Source of the DNA: CAYZXA01 sp964482335
Lineage (GTDB): Bacteria > Patescibacteriota > Minisyncoccia > Minisyncoccales > MHMH01
Assembly (NCBI GenBank): GCA_964482335.1
Contig: CAYZXA010000001.1
Coordinates: forward strand, 56,571-120,570
DNA length: 64,000 nt
Direction of reading: 5' to 3'
Shown: positions 1 through 7,946 of the stretch, one piece after another
Position numbering within the stretch: the first letter of the stretch is position 1
How the letters are laid out: each line of letters begins with the position of its first letter
Notes under the pieces: generated by a model
Told to the model about the DNA's origin: nothing
The model's database searches: none
The model's input: the letters and a program-made list of their open reading frames with translations, nothing else
Position numbers and translations under genes: made by a program

Positions 1-375
1 GTTTTAGGTTCTCATGTTAAGCAAATGGGTTCAGATATTACTCCAGCCAGGCTTCGTTTTGATTTTTCTCATCCTTGCAAAGTGACTGAAGCTGAAATCA
101 GAAAAGTGGAAAAAATAGTAAATCAGAAGATCAAAGATGATTTACAGGTTGAAAAGATTGAAATGAAATATGAAGAAGCCTTGGAATTTGGTGCTTTAGC
201 TTTTTTTAAAGAGAAATATCCTCTCAAAGTAACTGTCTATTCCATTAATGACTTTTCAAAAGAAATCTGCGCTGGTCCTCACGTTAAGAGAACTTCAGAG
301 CTTGGCCACTTTAAAATTATTAAAGAAGAAAGCTCGGGAGCAGGTGTTAGAAGAATTAGAGCAATTTTAGAATAA
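1..375 (+). CDS. alaS: alanine--tRNA ligase, C-terminal part (5' end outside window)
   Basis: The reading frame is open from base 1, so the gene starts upstream of the window. What remains is the end of the editing (tRNA-SAD) region of AlaRS. It shows the RLRFDFSH block and the C-x3-H zinc motif in CAGPH, whose Cys and His are editing-site zinc ligands in the family, and it ends in a GVRRI motif. In a full-length AlaRS this point is followed by a linker and the DHHA1-containing C-Ala domain; here a stop follows at once, so C-Ala is absent. The enzyme charges tRNA-Ala in the cytoplasm and hydrolyses mischarged Ser/Gly-tRNA. The next gene starts 7 nt downstream. Confidence 0.9.
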   Translation, partial: VLGSHVKQMGSDITPARLRFDFSHPCKVTEAEIRKVEKIVNQKIKDDLQVEKIEMKYEEALEFGALAFFKEKYPLKVTVYSINDFSKEICAGPHVKRTSELGHFKIIKEESSGAGVRRIRAILE

Positions 376-382
376 TAAATAT

Positions 383-1615
383 ATGGCAAATAAGAAAAAA
401 GTTTTTGATGTTATCCCGCCCAAAGAGGTAGAAATAGCTCCAGTCAAAAAACCAATCCGTCGGAGCAAGCCCCGACGCTTTGTCCCCAAAGCTCCGATTT
501 TATCTATTGGTGCTCTCCTGCTCATAATTATTTTAAGCTATGTTTTTATTGAAGATAAAGCTACTTTAGAGATTTGGCCAGTTAAATCACAAGTACAGTT
601 TGAAAAACAAGTAATGGTTGATATATCTCAAAATACAACGACTTCTATTCCTGGAGAAATAGTGACAAAAGAGCAATCTGCTTCTGCTAAGTTTCCCTCT
701 ACCGGCAGCAAGCTTAAAAGCGTTAAAGCTTCAGGCATAATCCGGATTTACAACGCTTACTCAACACTGTCTCAGATATTGATAGCAACAACTCGTTTTG
801 TTTCCGATGACGGTAAGCTATTTCGTACGCCAAAAAGAGTGACTATTCCCGGAGGTCACTATGAAGGAGGCAGGTTAGTGCCTGGAGAAATTGATATTAC
901 GGTTGAAGCAGGGGAAGCGGGCGAGGAATACAATATTGGGCCTTCAACCTTTTCCATTCCTGGATTTGCCGGGACTCCAAGATACACTGCTTTTTATGCT
1001 AAGTCTTTTGAGCCGATGGTCGGTGGCATGAAGCAAGAGGTAGCCCAGGTAAGCCAGGAAGATTTGAATAAAGCTCAAGAAGCTTTAGAAGAAGAAGCTT
1101 TAACTAACTGCCAGACAGCTTTAGAAGAGTTCACGTCTTCCCAGAACTATATTCTTGTTGAAGAAGCTATAACTGGACAAATTACTCAAATTACCCCTCT
1201 AGCAGAAAAAGATCAGGAAGTAGATAGTTTTGTCTTTCAGGTTAAAGCTCAAGTTAAAGCCTTGGTCTTTAAAAAACAGAATTTGGAAGATTTTGCCAAA
1301 AACTATATTCTTAGTCAGATTCCTCAAGAAAAAGAATTAGTTGCTGGAGCTTTGACTATTGGCTATTCGGTCAAAGATGTTGACTTAGAGGAAGGCAGAA
1401 TGATTTTAGACATTGAGATGACAAGTGAGATTTATTCAGCTATTGACGAGGTTTCCTTGAAAGAAGCAGTCAAAGATAAAAGACCAGATGAGATAAAGAG
1501 CGTTTTGGGAAGCTTCCCCGAGATTGATAAAGTTGGGGTAAGGCTCTGGCCGTTTTGGATAAACAAATCACCTGAAAATGCAGATAGAGTTAAGATTAGC
1601 TTAATCCTTGACTAA
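383..1615 (+). CDS. membrane-anchored baseplate-J-like hypothetical protein
   Basis: 410 residues. A short basic cytoplasmic N-terminus (repeated Lys/Arg to about residue 33) is followed by one membrane segment at about 38-56, then a large predicted extracytoplasmic part rich in beta-strand-like sequence. Residues about 110-215 (VTIPGG, GEEYNIGP, FAGTPRY) resemble the baseplate J/gp47-like proteins annotated in many Patescibacteria genomes. That similarity is from memory and the function is unknown. The topology suggests a type II anchored surface protein. It sits between alaS and the ribosomal protein operon, 7 nt after alaS, and is probably co-transcribed with it. Confidence 0.6.
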   Translation: MANKKKVFDVIPPKEVEIAPVKKPIRRSKPRRFVPKAPILSIGALLLIIILSYVFIEDKATLEIWPVKSQVQFEKQVMVDISQNTTTSIPGEIVTKEQSASAKFPSTGSKLKSVKASGIIRIYNAYSTLSQILIATTRFVSDDGKLFRTPKRVTIPGGHYEGGRLVPGEIDITVEAGEAGEEYNIGPSTFSIPGFAGTPRYTAFYAKSFEPMVGGMKQEVAQVSQEDLNKAQEALEEEALTNCQTALEEFTSSQNYILVEEAITGQITQITPLAEKDQEVDSFVFQVKAQVKALVFKKQNLEDFAKNYILSQIPQEKELVAGALTIGYSVKDVDLEEGRMILDIEMTSEIYSAIDEVSLKEAVKDKRPDEIKSVLGSFPEIDKVGVRLWPFWINKSPENADRVKISLILD

Positions 1616-1654
1616 ATTTAGCAGCCCTGGTATCATAAGTAATTGTTTAGAATA

Positions 1655-1879
1655 ATGAAGGCAAAAAAACAAAGTTTAAGCAAAAATGGAGTTGTTATTG
1701 AGGCTTTGCCCAGTACTCATTTTAAGGTTAGGTTGGATGATGGCAAGGAGATTATTGCCCATTTGGCTGGTAGATTACGTATGTTTCATATTAAGGTATT
1801 ACCGGGCGACAAGGTGACGGTGGAGACAACTCCCTATGATGAAAGCAAGGGCAGAATAACATACAGGGGAAAACAATGA
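1655..1879 (+). CDS. infA: translation initiation factor IF-1
   Basis: 74 residues forming a single S1-type OB fold, with the diagnostic [14 protein letters not shown] block in the centre and GRITYRGK at the end. IF-1 binds the 30S A site during initiation. A TTG 12 nt upstream is in frame, but ATG at 1655 matches the usual family N-terminus. No Shine-Dalgarno sequence is visible. The TGA stop overlaps the rpmJ start (ATGA), so translation is probably coupled. It opens a run of infA, rpmJ, rpsM, rpsK, rpsD, rpoA and rplQ, which is the conserved bacterial order. Confidence 0.95.
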   Translation: MKAKKQSLSKNGVVIEALPSTHFKVRLDDGKEIIAHLAGRLRMFHIKVLPGDKVTVETTPYDESKGRITYRGKQ

Positions 1880-1989
1880 AAGTTAGACCATCGGTTAAAA
1901 AAATTTGTAAACACTGCAAAATAGTTCGTAGAAAAGGAAAAATCTACGTCATCTGCAAAAACCCAAAACATAAACAACGTCAGGGTTAA
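1876..1989 (+). CDS. rpmJ: 50S ribosomal protein L36
   Basis: 37 codons, starting [14 protein letters not shown]. The zinc-ribbon ligands follow the L36 pattern C-x2-C then C-x4-H (CKHC and CKNPKH), so this is the zinc-binding form. The start codon overlaps the infA stop by 4 nt. The gene was found by reading the gap between infA and rpsM. Its position between infA and rpsM is the canonical one, which supports the call despite the small size. Confidence 0.95.
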   Translation: MKVRPSVKKICKHCKIVRRKGKIYVICKNPKHKQRQG

Positions 1990-1998
1990 TTTTAATTT

Positions 1999-2388
1999 AT
2001 GCCAAGAATTGCTGGAGTTAACATTCCAGAAGAAAAGCAAATAGAAACTGCGCTGACCTATATCTACGGCATAGGTCGTTCTTTGAGTGGAAAAATCCTA
2101 GATCAAACCAAGATAAATCCAGAGACCAAAGCTTCGAAGCTTTCAGCGGCCGAAGTTAACAAACTTAGAGAAATCATTGAGAAGGACTACAAAATTGAGG
2201 GAGAACTAAAAAGGGAAAGGATGATGGGTATTAAAAGGTTGAAAGACATTGGTTCTTGGCGAGGCCTGCGTCATATTAAAGGTCTGCCGGTTAGAGGTCA
2301 AAGGACTAAAACAAACAGCAGAACAGTTAGGGGAAATGTTAGAAAAACAGTTGGTTCAGGTAGAAAGCCAGCTCCCGAACCGACTTAA
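1999..2388 (+). CDS. rpsM: 30S ribosomal protein S13
   Basis: 129 residues. The N-terminus [10 protein letters not shown] and the C-terminal basic stretch with [17 protein letters not shown] are diagnostic of uS13, which sits in the 30S head and contacts the P-site tRNA. Length is normal. It lies 9 nt after rpmJ and 6 nt before rpsK, with no Shine-Dalgarno in either gap. Confidence 0.97.
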   Translation: MPRIAGVNIPEEKQIETALTYIYGIGRSLSGKILDQTKINPETKASKLSAAEVNKLREIIEKDYKIEGELKRERMMGIKRLKDIGSWRGLRHIKGLPVRGQRTKTNSRTVRGNVRKTVGSGRKPAPEPT

Positions 2389-2394
2389 TAAACT

Positions 2395-2850
2395 ATGGGT
2401 AAAAAACGGATAATTCAAAAAACTGAAAAGGAGCTGCTTGAAGAAAGAGAAAAGGTAGAAGCATCTGTCAAAAAAGAAGTTAAAACAGAGGTGCCTTCAA
2501 TTAAGGTAAAAGAAGGCAGGGTTTACGTTGCTTCTTCTTACAACAACACCATTATTACCTTGACTGATTCAAGGGGTAATGTTTTAGCCTGGACAAGTGC
2601 TGGTGCTATTGGCTTCAGAGGAACAAAGAAAGCCACTCCTTTTGCTGCGTCCAAAGTAGCAGAGACCATTTCACAGACGATTAAGAAAATGGGCATTGAA
2701 AAGGTTGCTGTTTTTATTAAAGGCATTGGCTCGGGTAGAGAATCAGCTATTAGGTCTTTAGCTGCCAGAGGTTTAGAGATTACCTCTATTACTGACGTTA
2801 CGCCAGTGCCCCATAACGGTTGCCGACCTCCTAAAGTGCGTAGAGTATAA
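2395..2850 (+). CDS. rpsK: 30S ribosomal protein S11
   Basis: 151 residues. The uS11 core starts near residue 40 (VYVASSYNNTIITLTD) and ends with the family signature (GITSITDVTPVPHNGCRP-like) at the C-terminus. An extra charged N-terminal segment of roughly 35 Lys/Glu-rich residues precedes the core, longer than in most bacteria. S11 is part of the 30S platform. It is in the standard position between rpsM and rpsD. Confidence 0.97.
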   Translation: MGKKRIIQKTEKELLEEREKVEASVKKEVKTEVPSIKVKEGRVYVASSYNNTIITLTDSRGNVLAWTSAGAIGFRGTKKATPFAASKVAETISQTIKKMGIEKVAVFIKGIGSGRESAIRSLAARGLEITSITDVTPVPHNGCRPPKVRRV

Positions 2851-2852
2851 TA

Positions 2853-3485
2853 ATGCAAAACAATAAATGTAAAATTTGTCGAAGACTTGGCGTTAAACTC
2901 TTTTTAAAAGGCGAGAGGTGTCTGTCGCCTAAATGTTCTTTGACTAGGAAACCTTATGCACCAGGCATGAAAAAGAGAACGAGAGGTCGTCGGGCCTTTT
3001 CCGAATATGCTAAAGAATTGAGAGAGAAACAAAAGCTTAAAAACTGGTACAATTTAAAAGAGAAGCAGTTTAGGAACTATGTCAAAGAAATTCTTAATAA
3101 AAGGAGTCACGTTGAAGACGCTTCCACTCTTTTAATTCAGAAGTTGGAGAGCCGTTTTGACAATGTTATTTTTCGTTTGGGTTTAAGCGGTTCCAGGCCC
3201 CATGCTCGCCAGATGGTTTCTCACGGACACTTCTTGATTAATGGCAAGCCAGTTAATATTCCGGCCTATCAGCTAAAGAAAGGAGATAAAGTAAGCATAA
3301 ACCTTGGTTCTCAGAAAAAGAAAGTTTTCAGTAATATAACTCCTTTGCTTAAAAAACATCAGACTCCTTCTTGGTTAAAAATTAGCCCTGAGAAATTAGA
3401 GGGAGAGGTGATAGGCAAACCATCTTTGGAAGAATCCAGCCCTCCGGCTGAAATATCAACTATTTTCGAGTATTATTCAAGATAA
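2853..3485 (+). CDS. rpsD: 30S ribosomal protein S4 (zinc-binding form)
   Basis: 210 residues. Cysteines 6, 9, 23 and 28 form a four-Cys zinc site, so this is the C+ form of uS4. The S4 RNA-binding domain is seen from about residue 95 (LESRFDNVIFRLG ... ARQMVSHGHFLINGK). S4 nucleates 16S rRNA folding. The start codon is 2 nt after the rpsK stop. The C-terminus, ending EYYSR, matches the usual family end. Confidence 0.96.
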   Translation: MQNNKCKICRRLGVKLFLKGERCLSPKCSLTRKPYAPGMKKRTRGRRAFSEYAKELREKQKLKNWYNLKEKQFRNYVKEILNKRSHVEDASTLLIQKLESRFDNVIFRLGLSGSRPHARQMVSHGHFLINGKPVNIPAYQLKKGDKVSINLGSQKKKVFSNITPLLKKHQTPSWLKISPEKLEGEVIGKPSLEESSPPAEISTIFEYYSR

Positions 3486-3511
3486 AAATAATTATTAATT
3501 TTTAAATCATT

Positions 3512-4330
3512 ATGATTCCTTTACCTTCTCAACCTAAAATCATCGAAAAAAAAGGGAACCGAGCTCTTTTTGAAATTGAAAGCCTTTATCCAGGCTATGG
3601 TGTAACTGTTGGCAATACCCTGAGAAGAGTTTTACTTTCTTCTTTAGAGGGTAGTGCTGTTACTCAAGTTAAAATTAAAGGAGCACAGCACGAGTTTTCA
3701 ACTATTCCCGGAGTTCTTGAAGATGTGGTTACTATTTTACTTAATATTAAGCAGTTGAGATTCAAGCTGCATACTGAAGAACCTCAAAAAGCAAAGCTCT
3801 CTATTAAAGGAGAGAAAATCGTTAAAGGTTCTGCTTTTGATTTGTCTCCTCAGGTAGAATTAATGAATAAAGATGCTCACGTGGCTACTTTGACTTCTAG
3901 AGGAGCTCATCTGGATATAGAAATTCTTATTGAGAAGGGGTTGGGCTATGAGCCGGTTGAGACAAGAAAAAAGGGAAAGCTGGAGATTGGCAGCATTGCC
4001 TTAGATGCTATCTTTACCCCAGTCAGAAAAGTCAGCTACCGGGTGGAGAGCATGCGGGTCGGGGAAAAAACTGATTTTGACAGGTTGTTTGTTGATTTGG
4101 AAACCGATGGCACCTTGAGTCCGGAAGAGGCGGTGAGTCGGGCTTCTGACGTTCTGGTTCAACACTTTTCTTTATTGGGTGAAAGCTTGAAAAAGAAAGA
4201 AAAAACTTTACATGAGAAAACTCTTGTTAAAAGAGTCAAAAAGGCAAAAAAGGCAAAGAAAGTTAAGAGAGCTGAAAAAAGTACTGCTAAAAAACATGCG
4301 AAAAAGAAAAAAAGGAAGAAAATTAAGTAG
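3512..4330 (+). CDS. rpoA: RNA polymerase alpha subunit lacking the C-terminal domain
   Basis: 272 residues. The N-terminal dimerisation domain is complete, with the YGVTVGNTLRRVLLSSL and TRKKGKLEIGSIALDAIFTPV-like blocks, to about residue 228. In place of the usual linker and helix-hairpin-helix alpha-CTD there is a tail of about 45 residues made almost entirely of Lys, Arg and Ala. The gene's last 35 nt overlap the start of rplQ in another frame. Without alpha-CTD the polymerase could not use UP elements or alpha-CTD-dependent activators. A frameshift that cut off a CTD is unlikely because rplQ follows immediately with no CTD-like coding between. Confidence 0.93.
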   Translation: MIPLPSQPKIIEKKGNRALFEIESLYPGYGVTVGNTLRRVLLSSLEGSAVTQVKIKGAQHEFSTIPGVLEDVVTILLNIKQLRFKLHTEEPQKAKLSIKGEKIVKGSAFDLSPQVELMNKDAHVATLTSRGAHLDIEILIEKGLGYEPVETRKKGKLEIGSIALDAIFTPVRKVSYRVESMRVGEKTDFDRLFVDLETDGTLSPEEAVSRASDVLVQHFSLLGESLKKKEKTLHEKTLVKRVKKAKKAKKVKRAEKSTAKKHAKKKKRKKIK

Positions 4331-4646
4331 GAAGAGAGATCAGCGCAGGGCACTATTGAAGGCATTGTCTAGTGCTCTTCTTTTGCGAGAAAAAATCAAG
4401 ACAACAGAAGCTAAAGCTAAAGAAGCTTCTAGTTATACCGAGAAGTTCATTACTATTGCCAAGAAAGGCAATTTAGCTTCCAGGAGAAGACTTTCTTGTT
4501 TTTTCTCTCCCAAAATAGTTAAGAAGCTAATGGCTGAAATTGCTCCCAGATACAAGACAAGGAAGGGTGGTTATACTAGAGTTATTAAATTGGGTCCTCG
4601 AAGGTCAGACGGAGCAAGAATGGCTTTAATCGAGTTAGTAAAATGA
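4296..4646 (+). CDS. rplQ: 50S ribosomal protein L17
   Basis: 116 residues from the ATG at 4296, whose product begins MRKRKKGRKLSRKRDQRRAL, the normal L17 N-terminus. An in-frame ATG at 4212 would add 28 Lys-rich residues and is rejected. The central block LLLREKIKTTEAKAKE and the C-terminal RRSDGARMALIELV are family features. The start lies inside rpoA (35 nt overlap) and the TGA overlaps the rplM start, so the whole run is translationally coupled. Confidence 0.95.
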   Translation: MRKRKKGRKLSRKRDQRRALLKALSSALLLREKIKTTEAKAKEASSYTEKFITIAKKGNLASRRRLSCFFSPKIVKKLMAEIAPRYKTRKGGYTRVIKLGPRRSDGARMALIELVK

Positions 4647-4990
4647 AAAGACAAACTCACACCATCGATGCTCAAGACAGAGTGCTGGGCAGACTAGCTA
4701 CAGAAATCGCTGTCTTATTACGAGGCAAGGGAAAACCTGATTTTCAGCCTAATCAGGATATGGGTGATTTTGTGGTTGTTAAAAATGTTGATAAGATTAA
4801 GGTTACTGGCAGAAAAATGGAGCAGAAGAAATATTACCGCCACACAGGCTACTTAGGAGGATTGAAAGAAACTCCGTTGAAGAAGGTTTTTGATAGTAGA
4901 CCAGATGAGGTTTTAAAGAGAACTGTTTGGGGGATGCTGCCCAAGAATAAATTAAGGGCAGAACAGATTAAAAGGCTGAAGTGCCAATAA
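4643..4990 (+). CDS. rplM: 50S ribosomal protein L13
   Basis: 115 residues, shorter than the usual 140 or so. The core features HTIDAQDRVLGRLATEIA, the KYYRHTGYLGG block and VWGMLPKNKL are present; the trimming is at the C-terminus. L13 is an early 50S assembly protein. ATGA overlap with rplQ; rpsI follows after 4 nt, the usual rplM-rpsI pair. Confidence 0.95.
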   Translation: MKRQTHTIDAQDRVLGRLATEIAVLLRGKGKPDFQPNQDMGDFVVVKNVDKIKVTGRKMEQKKYYRHTGYLGGLKETPLKKVFDSRPDEVLKRTVWGMLPKNKLRAEQIKRLKCQ

Positions 4991-4994
4991 ATAT

Positions 4995-5462
4995 ATGGCA
5001 GTTAAAAAAACTAAAAAGAAAACAAAACCTAAAGTAAAAGCTAAACCGAAAGCTAAACCGAAAGTTAAAGCTGAACGTTATATTGAAGCAGTTGGCAGGA
5101 GAAAAACAGCTGTGGCCCGAGTTAGGCTACAAGCTCAGGGCAAAAAAGAGTTTTTGGTCAATAACAAATCATTAGAAAGCTATTTTCCTATTTTAGAGTT
5201 GCAGCAGATTGCCAAAGAAGCTTTGGAGAAAACAAACTGCCTTGATAAGTTCAAGGTTTCAGCTAAAGTAAATGGAGGAGGTTTACATGCTCAAGCTCAA
5301 GCTTTGAGGCACGGCATTGCCAGAGCCTTAGTAAAATTTAATTCTGAATTTCGCATGAGATTAAAAAAAACCGGTTTCTTAACACGCGATTCTCGCATGA
5401 GAGAACGTAAGAAGTTCGGTTTAAAGCGAGCTCGAAGAGCGCCTCAATGGAAAAAGAGATAA
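4995..5462 (+). CDS. rpsI: 30S ribosomal protein S9
   Basis: 155 residues. An N-terminal extension of about 25 residues made of Lys, Ala, Pro and Thr repeats precedes the uS9 core (YIEAVGRRKTAVARVRL). The C-terminal end with RERKKFGLKRARRAPQWKKR is the tail that reaches the P-site tRNA. Last ribosomal gene of this operon. Confidence 0.95.
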   Translation: MAVKKTKKKTKPKVKAKPKAKPKVKAERYIEAVGRRKTAVARVRLQAQGKKEFLVNNKSLESYFPILELQQIAKEALEKTNCLDKFKVSAKVNGGGLHAQAQALRHGIARALVKFNSEFRMRLKKTGFLTRDSRMRERKKFGLKRARRAPQWKKR

Positions 5463-5499
5463 TGATACTTAATAAATCTTTGATCTATCTTGACCTCCG

Positions 5500-6183
5500 A
5501 TGTTAAAAGAACTTATAGACCAACTTTATCTGAACAGGCAAAGAGATAGAGAACAGCATCATTTTTATATTACTGATGCAGGCAAGTGTAACAGGGCTGT
5601 TTTTTTTAAGTTCAAAAATGTACCTAGAAAAAAAATGGATGCTAGGATTTTAAGATTGTTTGACCACGGCGACTACATACAGATGCAGATTTTGAATTCC
5701 TTGTTTAGTTTGGGGATTGTCAGGGCCTCTGAGATCCGTATACCTCCGCAGGAGCTTATTTCTGGCAGAGCAGATGCCATAGTTACCTTGAATAACGAGC
5801 TTTATGTGGTTGATTTCAAAAGTATGAACAGCATGATTTTTAGGAAACTAGAAGAGCCAAAGGAAGAAAATGTCAACCAGATACAGCTCTATTTGCACTA
5901 CTTTAAAATCCCAAAAGGCATACTGCTTTATATGAGCAAAGACACGTCGGAGTTAAAGGATTTTGTGATTCAGTACGATCCAAAGCTTGCGCAATCTCTT
6001 ATAAAAGGGTTAGAGACTCTTGATAAAAAAATCAAAGCTAATATCATTCCTGAAAGGTTAACTAATTATCCGCAAAACTGGCAATGCCAGTACTGCCAGT
6101 TCAAAGATATTTGTTCGGCAGCTGGTAAAGGAGAAGTGAAATGGCAAGCGTTTAAAGACAAGATTGAAAAGCTAAGGAAGTAG
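5500..6183 (+). CDS. Cas4/RecB-like PD-(D/E)XK nuclease with Fe-S cysteines
   Basis: 227 residues. The nuclease core can be followed in order: His56 in the HGDY motif, Asp92 in GRAD, the DFK triad at 105-107, and Q127 to Y131. Four cysteines, 30 near the N-terminus and 196, 199 and 205 near the C-terminus (CQYCQFKDIC), match the Fe-S arrangement of Cas4 and AddB-type nucleases. No CRISPR array or other cas genes are present, so a housekeeping DNA repair or recombination role is more likely than adaptation. Its 3' end overlaps the convergent PEGA gene by 12 nt. Confidence 0.75.
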   Translation: MLKELIDQLYLNRQRDREQHHFYITDAGKCNRAVFFKFKNVPRKKMDARILRLFDHGDYIQMQILNSLFSLGIVRASEIRIPPQELISGRADAIVTLNNELYVVDFKSMNSMIFRKLEEPKEENVNQIQLYLHYFKIPKGILLYMSKDTSELKDFVIQYDPKLAQSLIKGLETLDKKIKANIIPERLTNYPQNWQCQYCQFKDICSAAGKGEVKWQAFKDKIEKLRK

Positions 6184-6939
6184 GTTCTCTGAAAGGTAGA
6201 GGTTATTCTGGCTTAAAACATATAGTTTTTTTGTTTTTTCTGACCAGAATATTTTAGGACTTTCAAATTCTACCAGGTCAACAATATTGATTCTGTCGCG
6301 GTCGTCGATTTCGGCGACTTTTATTTTATTGCCAACATTGAATATCATGTAGTAATTATTCAGCCAGAAAACCTTGTCAATTTTTTCTGAGAAGCGGGTT
6401 ATGAAGATTTTTTCTTCTTCTGTCTGAGACTGAACAGTCCGGCTTTCTATAAGTGAAATCCAGATTTCGTAGTCGTTAAATTCAATCAACTTATTTTTAT
6501 CAGAAGAAGTAGCTACCATTTCTATTTCCGAGGTAATATCTAAAACTTCTTTTGTACTAGTGGCCAAGATAATAAAATTTGGATTTTTTGGAATAAGAAG
6601 AACATTTTTAGCTTCTGTCACTTGTCTTTCTTTGACCTCTAAGTTTTTCTGCCATGTATGGTAGCCCTGTTTTTTTATTTCAACTTCATAGGTTTTGGGC
6701 ACTAGGTTTTCAATTAGGGCAGAATTGGTAAAGATTGAAGTTTTAACTTTCGATTTGTTATTAAGCCAGACCTCGGCGTTTCTGGGCAATACCTTAAAAT
6801 AGAACGCACCGGTTTGGACAATTTTCTTTGTTTCAAAATCAAAGCGGTAGCCCTGGGAATAAAAAACAACTACTGGCGCTGCCAGAGCGAATATTACTAC
6901 GCAGATAATAAACAAAACGGTCCTTGTTCTCTTTTCCAT
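6172..6939 (-). CDS. membrane-anchored PEGA-domain protein
   Basis: 255 residues. One membrane segment lies at about residues 7-28 after a short basic stretch, followed by a PEGA domain at about 45-115 (FYFKVLPRNAEVWLNNK ... YEVEIKKQGYHTW). The remaining ~140 residues contain strand-like repeats. PEGA domains are found in surface-layer and envelope proteins; the exact role here is unknown. It is convergent with the nuclease gene and divergent from the small genes at 7057. A promoter lies 9 nt before its ATG (separate entry). Confidence 0.7.
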   Translation of the reverse strand: MEKRTRTVLFIICVVIFALAAPVVVFYSQGYRFDFETKKIVQTGAFYFKVLPRNAEVWLNNKSKVKTSIFTNSALIENLVPKTYEVEIKKQGYHTWQKNLEVKERQVTEAKNVLLIPKNPNFIILATSTKEVLDITSEIEMVATSSDKNKLIEFNDYEIWISLIESRTVQSQTEEEKIFITRFSEKIDKVFWLNNYYMIFNVGNKIKVAEIDDRDRINIVDLVEFESPKIFWSEKTKKLYVLSQNNLYLSENLLP

Positions 6940-6948
6940 ATCGTTTCT

Positions 6949-6988
6949 ATTTTAACTTATTGACAAATTAAAATCAATTTGCTAAGAT
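6949..6988. promoter_or_regulatory. overlapping divergent promoters
   Basis: Minus strand: TTGATT (6972-6977), 17-nt spacer, TAAAAT (6949-6954), then only 9 nt to the PEGA start, implying a leader of 0-3 nt. Plus strand: TTGACA (6960-6965), 17-nt spacer, TAAGAT (6983-6988), then about 62 nt of leader before the TTG start at 7057. The two promoters overlap, so polymerase should not occupy both at once. Confidence 0.65.
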
Positions 6989-7056
6989 AACCTAGACAAA
7001 AAATGTCTTTAGCCTGATTTAGTTAGTACATAAAAAACAAAAAAGGAGGCGTCAAA

Positions 7057-7284
7057 TTGGCAGAGGTTGAGTTAACAAAAGCAGCTGGAGAGCTCCCAAA
7101 CGGCTTACTTGCTCCCTTTATGGAAGGATTGTTAAAAATAGGGCAGTATAATTTTGAACTTATTAAACATTATGCCAATTGCCTGGCAGATATCCTAGAG
7201 AGAGCAGGGGTGAGCGAAGAACAGATAAGCGCCATAGAAGAACAATATCGTAACGAGAAGAAAGAAAAACAAGCAAAAGATTAA
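7057..7284 (+). CDS. small hypothetical protein
   Basis: 75 residues, not recognised. TTG start chosen because a strong AAAAGGAGG lies 7 nt upstream and no ATG fits. The sequence reads as mostly helical, with a charged C-terminal tail (EEQYRNEKKEKQAKD) and no membrane segment. It is followed 13 nt later by the Nudix gene, so the two probably form an operon driven by the promoter at 6960-6988. Confidence 0.65.
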   Translation: MAEVELTKAAGELPNGLLAPFMEGLLKIGQYNFELIKHYANCLADILERAGVSEEQISAIEEQYRNEKKEKQAKD

Positions 7285-7297
7285 AGGAGGTGCCAAC

Positions 7298-7822
7298 ATG
7301 GCAACAGCTCAACCAAAGATTGGTTTGTTTGCTGGAATATTTAACACAGAGGGGAAACTACTGATTAAAAGAAGGCCGAAAGGTATTTCTTTGGCTGGCG
7401 AATGGGATCTGCCCGGTGGTGCAGTTGAGGAAAAAAACAATCAGAATGCGCTTGATGAACGAATCGTTGGTCAAGAACTTGCCAGAGAAGTAAAAGAAGA
7501 AGTAGGACTTGCTATACCTGAATTTCTTCCGATGCCAGCTATGTATCCAACAGTGCTCAGAGGCGGTGGCGATTGGGCTTTTGCGATCCTTGTTGGGGTT
7601 GTTGAAGAAAGTCCGAGCAAAGGAGAAACGAGGTATATTTCTCCTCAAGAGCTTCAAGAACTGGCCGAAGGACCGGAAGGAAATAGGTTGGTTAGCGGTT
7701 GGGGAAAGCGCATGTGTCGGCTTTGTCTTCGACTTTTTGCATCACGAGATGCTCCCAATCAGGATTACGCAAAACAGGCAGGAGAGATGCTTGCCAAGAT
7801 TCAGTCGAGTTGGAGCAATTAG
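7298..7822 (+). CDS. Nudix family hydrolase
   Basis: 174 residues. A Nudix box is present but with an insertion: GGAVEE is followed by about 14 extra residues and then LAREVKEEVGL, which supplies the REx2EExG half. The GEWDLPGG lead-in is typical of MutT-like enzymes, which cleave nucleoside diphosphates linked to another group. The substrate cannot be predicted. ATG preceded by AAAGGAGGTG. Terminator directly downstream. Confidence 0.8.
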   Translation: MATAQPKIGLFAGIFNTEGKLLIKRRPKGISLAGEWDLPGGAVEEKNNQNALDERIVGQELAREVKEEVGLAIPEFLPMPAMYPTVLRGGGDWAFAILVGVVEESPSKGETRYISPQELQELAEGPEGNRLVSGWGKRMCRLCLRLFASRDAPNQDYAKQAGEMLAKIQSSWSN

Positions 7823-7827
7823 TTTTT

Positions 7828-7866
7828 AAGGCGTTTCGTCAAGGCAATTTGACGAACGCCTTTTAT
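7828..7866 (+). terminator. intrinsic terminator
   Basis: GGCGTTTCGTCAA pairs with TTGACGAACGCC (one bulge) around a short loop and is followed by TTTTAT. It closes the 7057-7822 operon. Confidence 0.8.
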
Positions 7867-7906
7867 ATTTCAAATGATGGAGGCCGGGCCTCGATCAGGT
7901 TGATAT

Positions 7907-7935
7907 TTGCCAAATTAAGGGTTTTAAGATAGGAT
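7907..7935 (+). promoter_or_regulatory. murA promoter
   Basis: TTGCCA (7907-7912), 17-nt spacer, TAGGAT (7930-7935). The murA ATG is 11 nt further on, so the predicted leader is only 4-5 nt and carries no ribosome site. Confidence 0.5.
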
Positions 7936-7946
7936 AAAAAGAGCAT

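Noticed and set aside
4159..4365. Minus-strand 68-codon Phe/Leu-rich frame
   Set aside because: Antisense of the Lys-rich rpoA tail; the composition alone produces a false membrane protein.
5500..6183. CRISPR adaptation locus around the Cas4-like gene
   Set aside because: No direct-repeat array and no other cas gene in the window; stand-alone Cas4-like nucleases are common.
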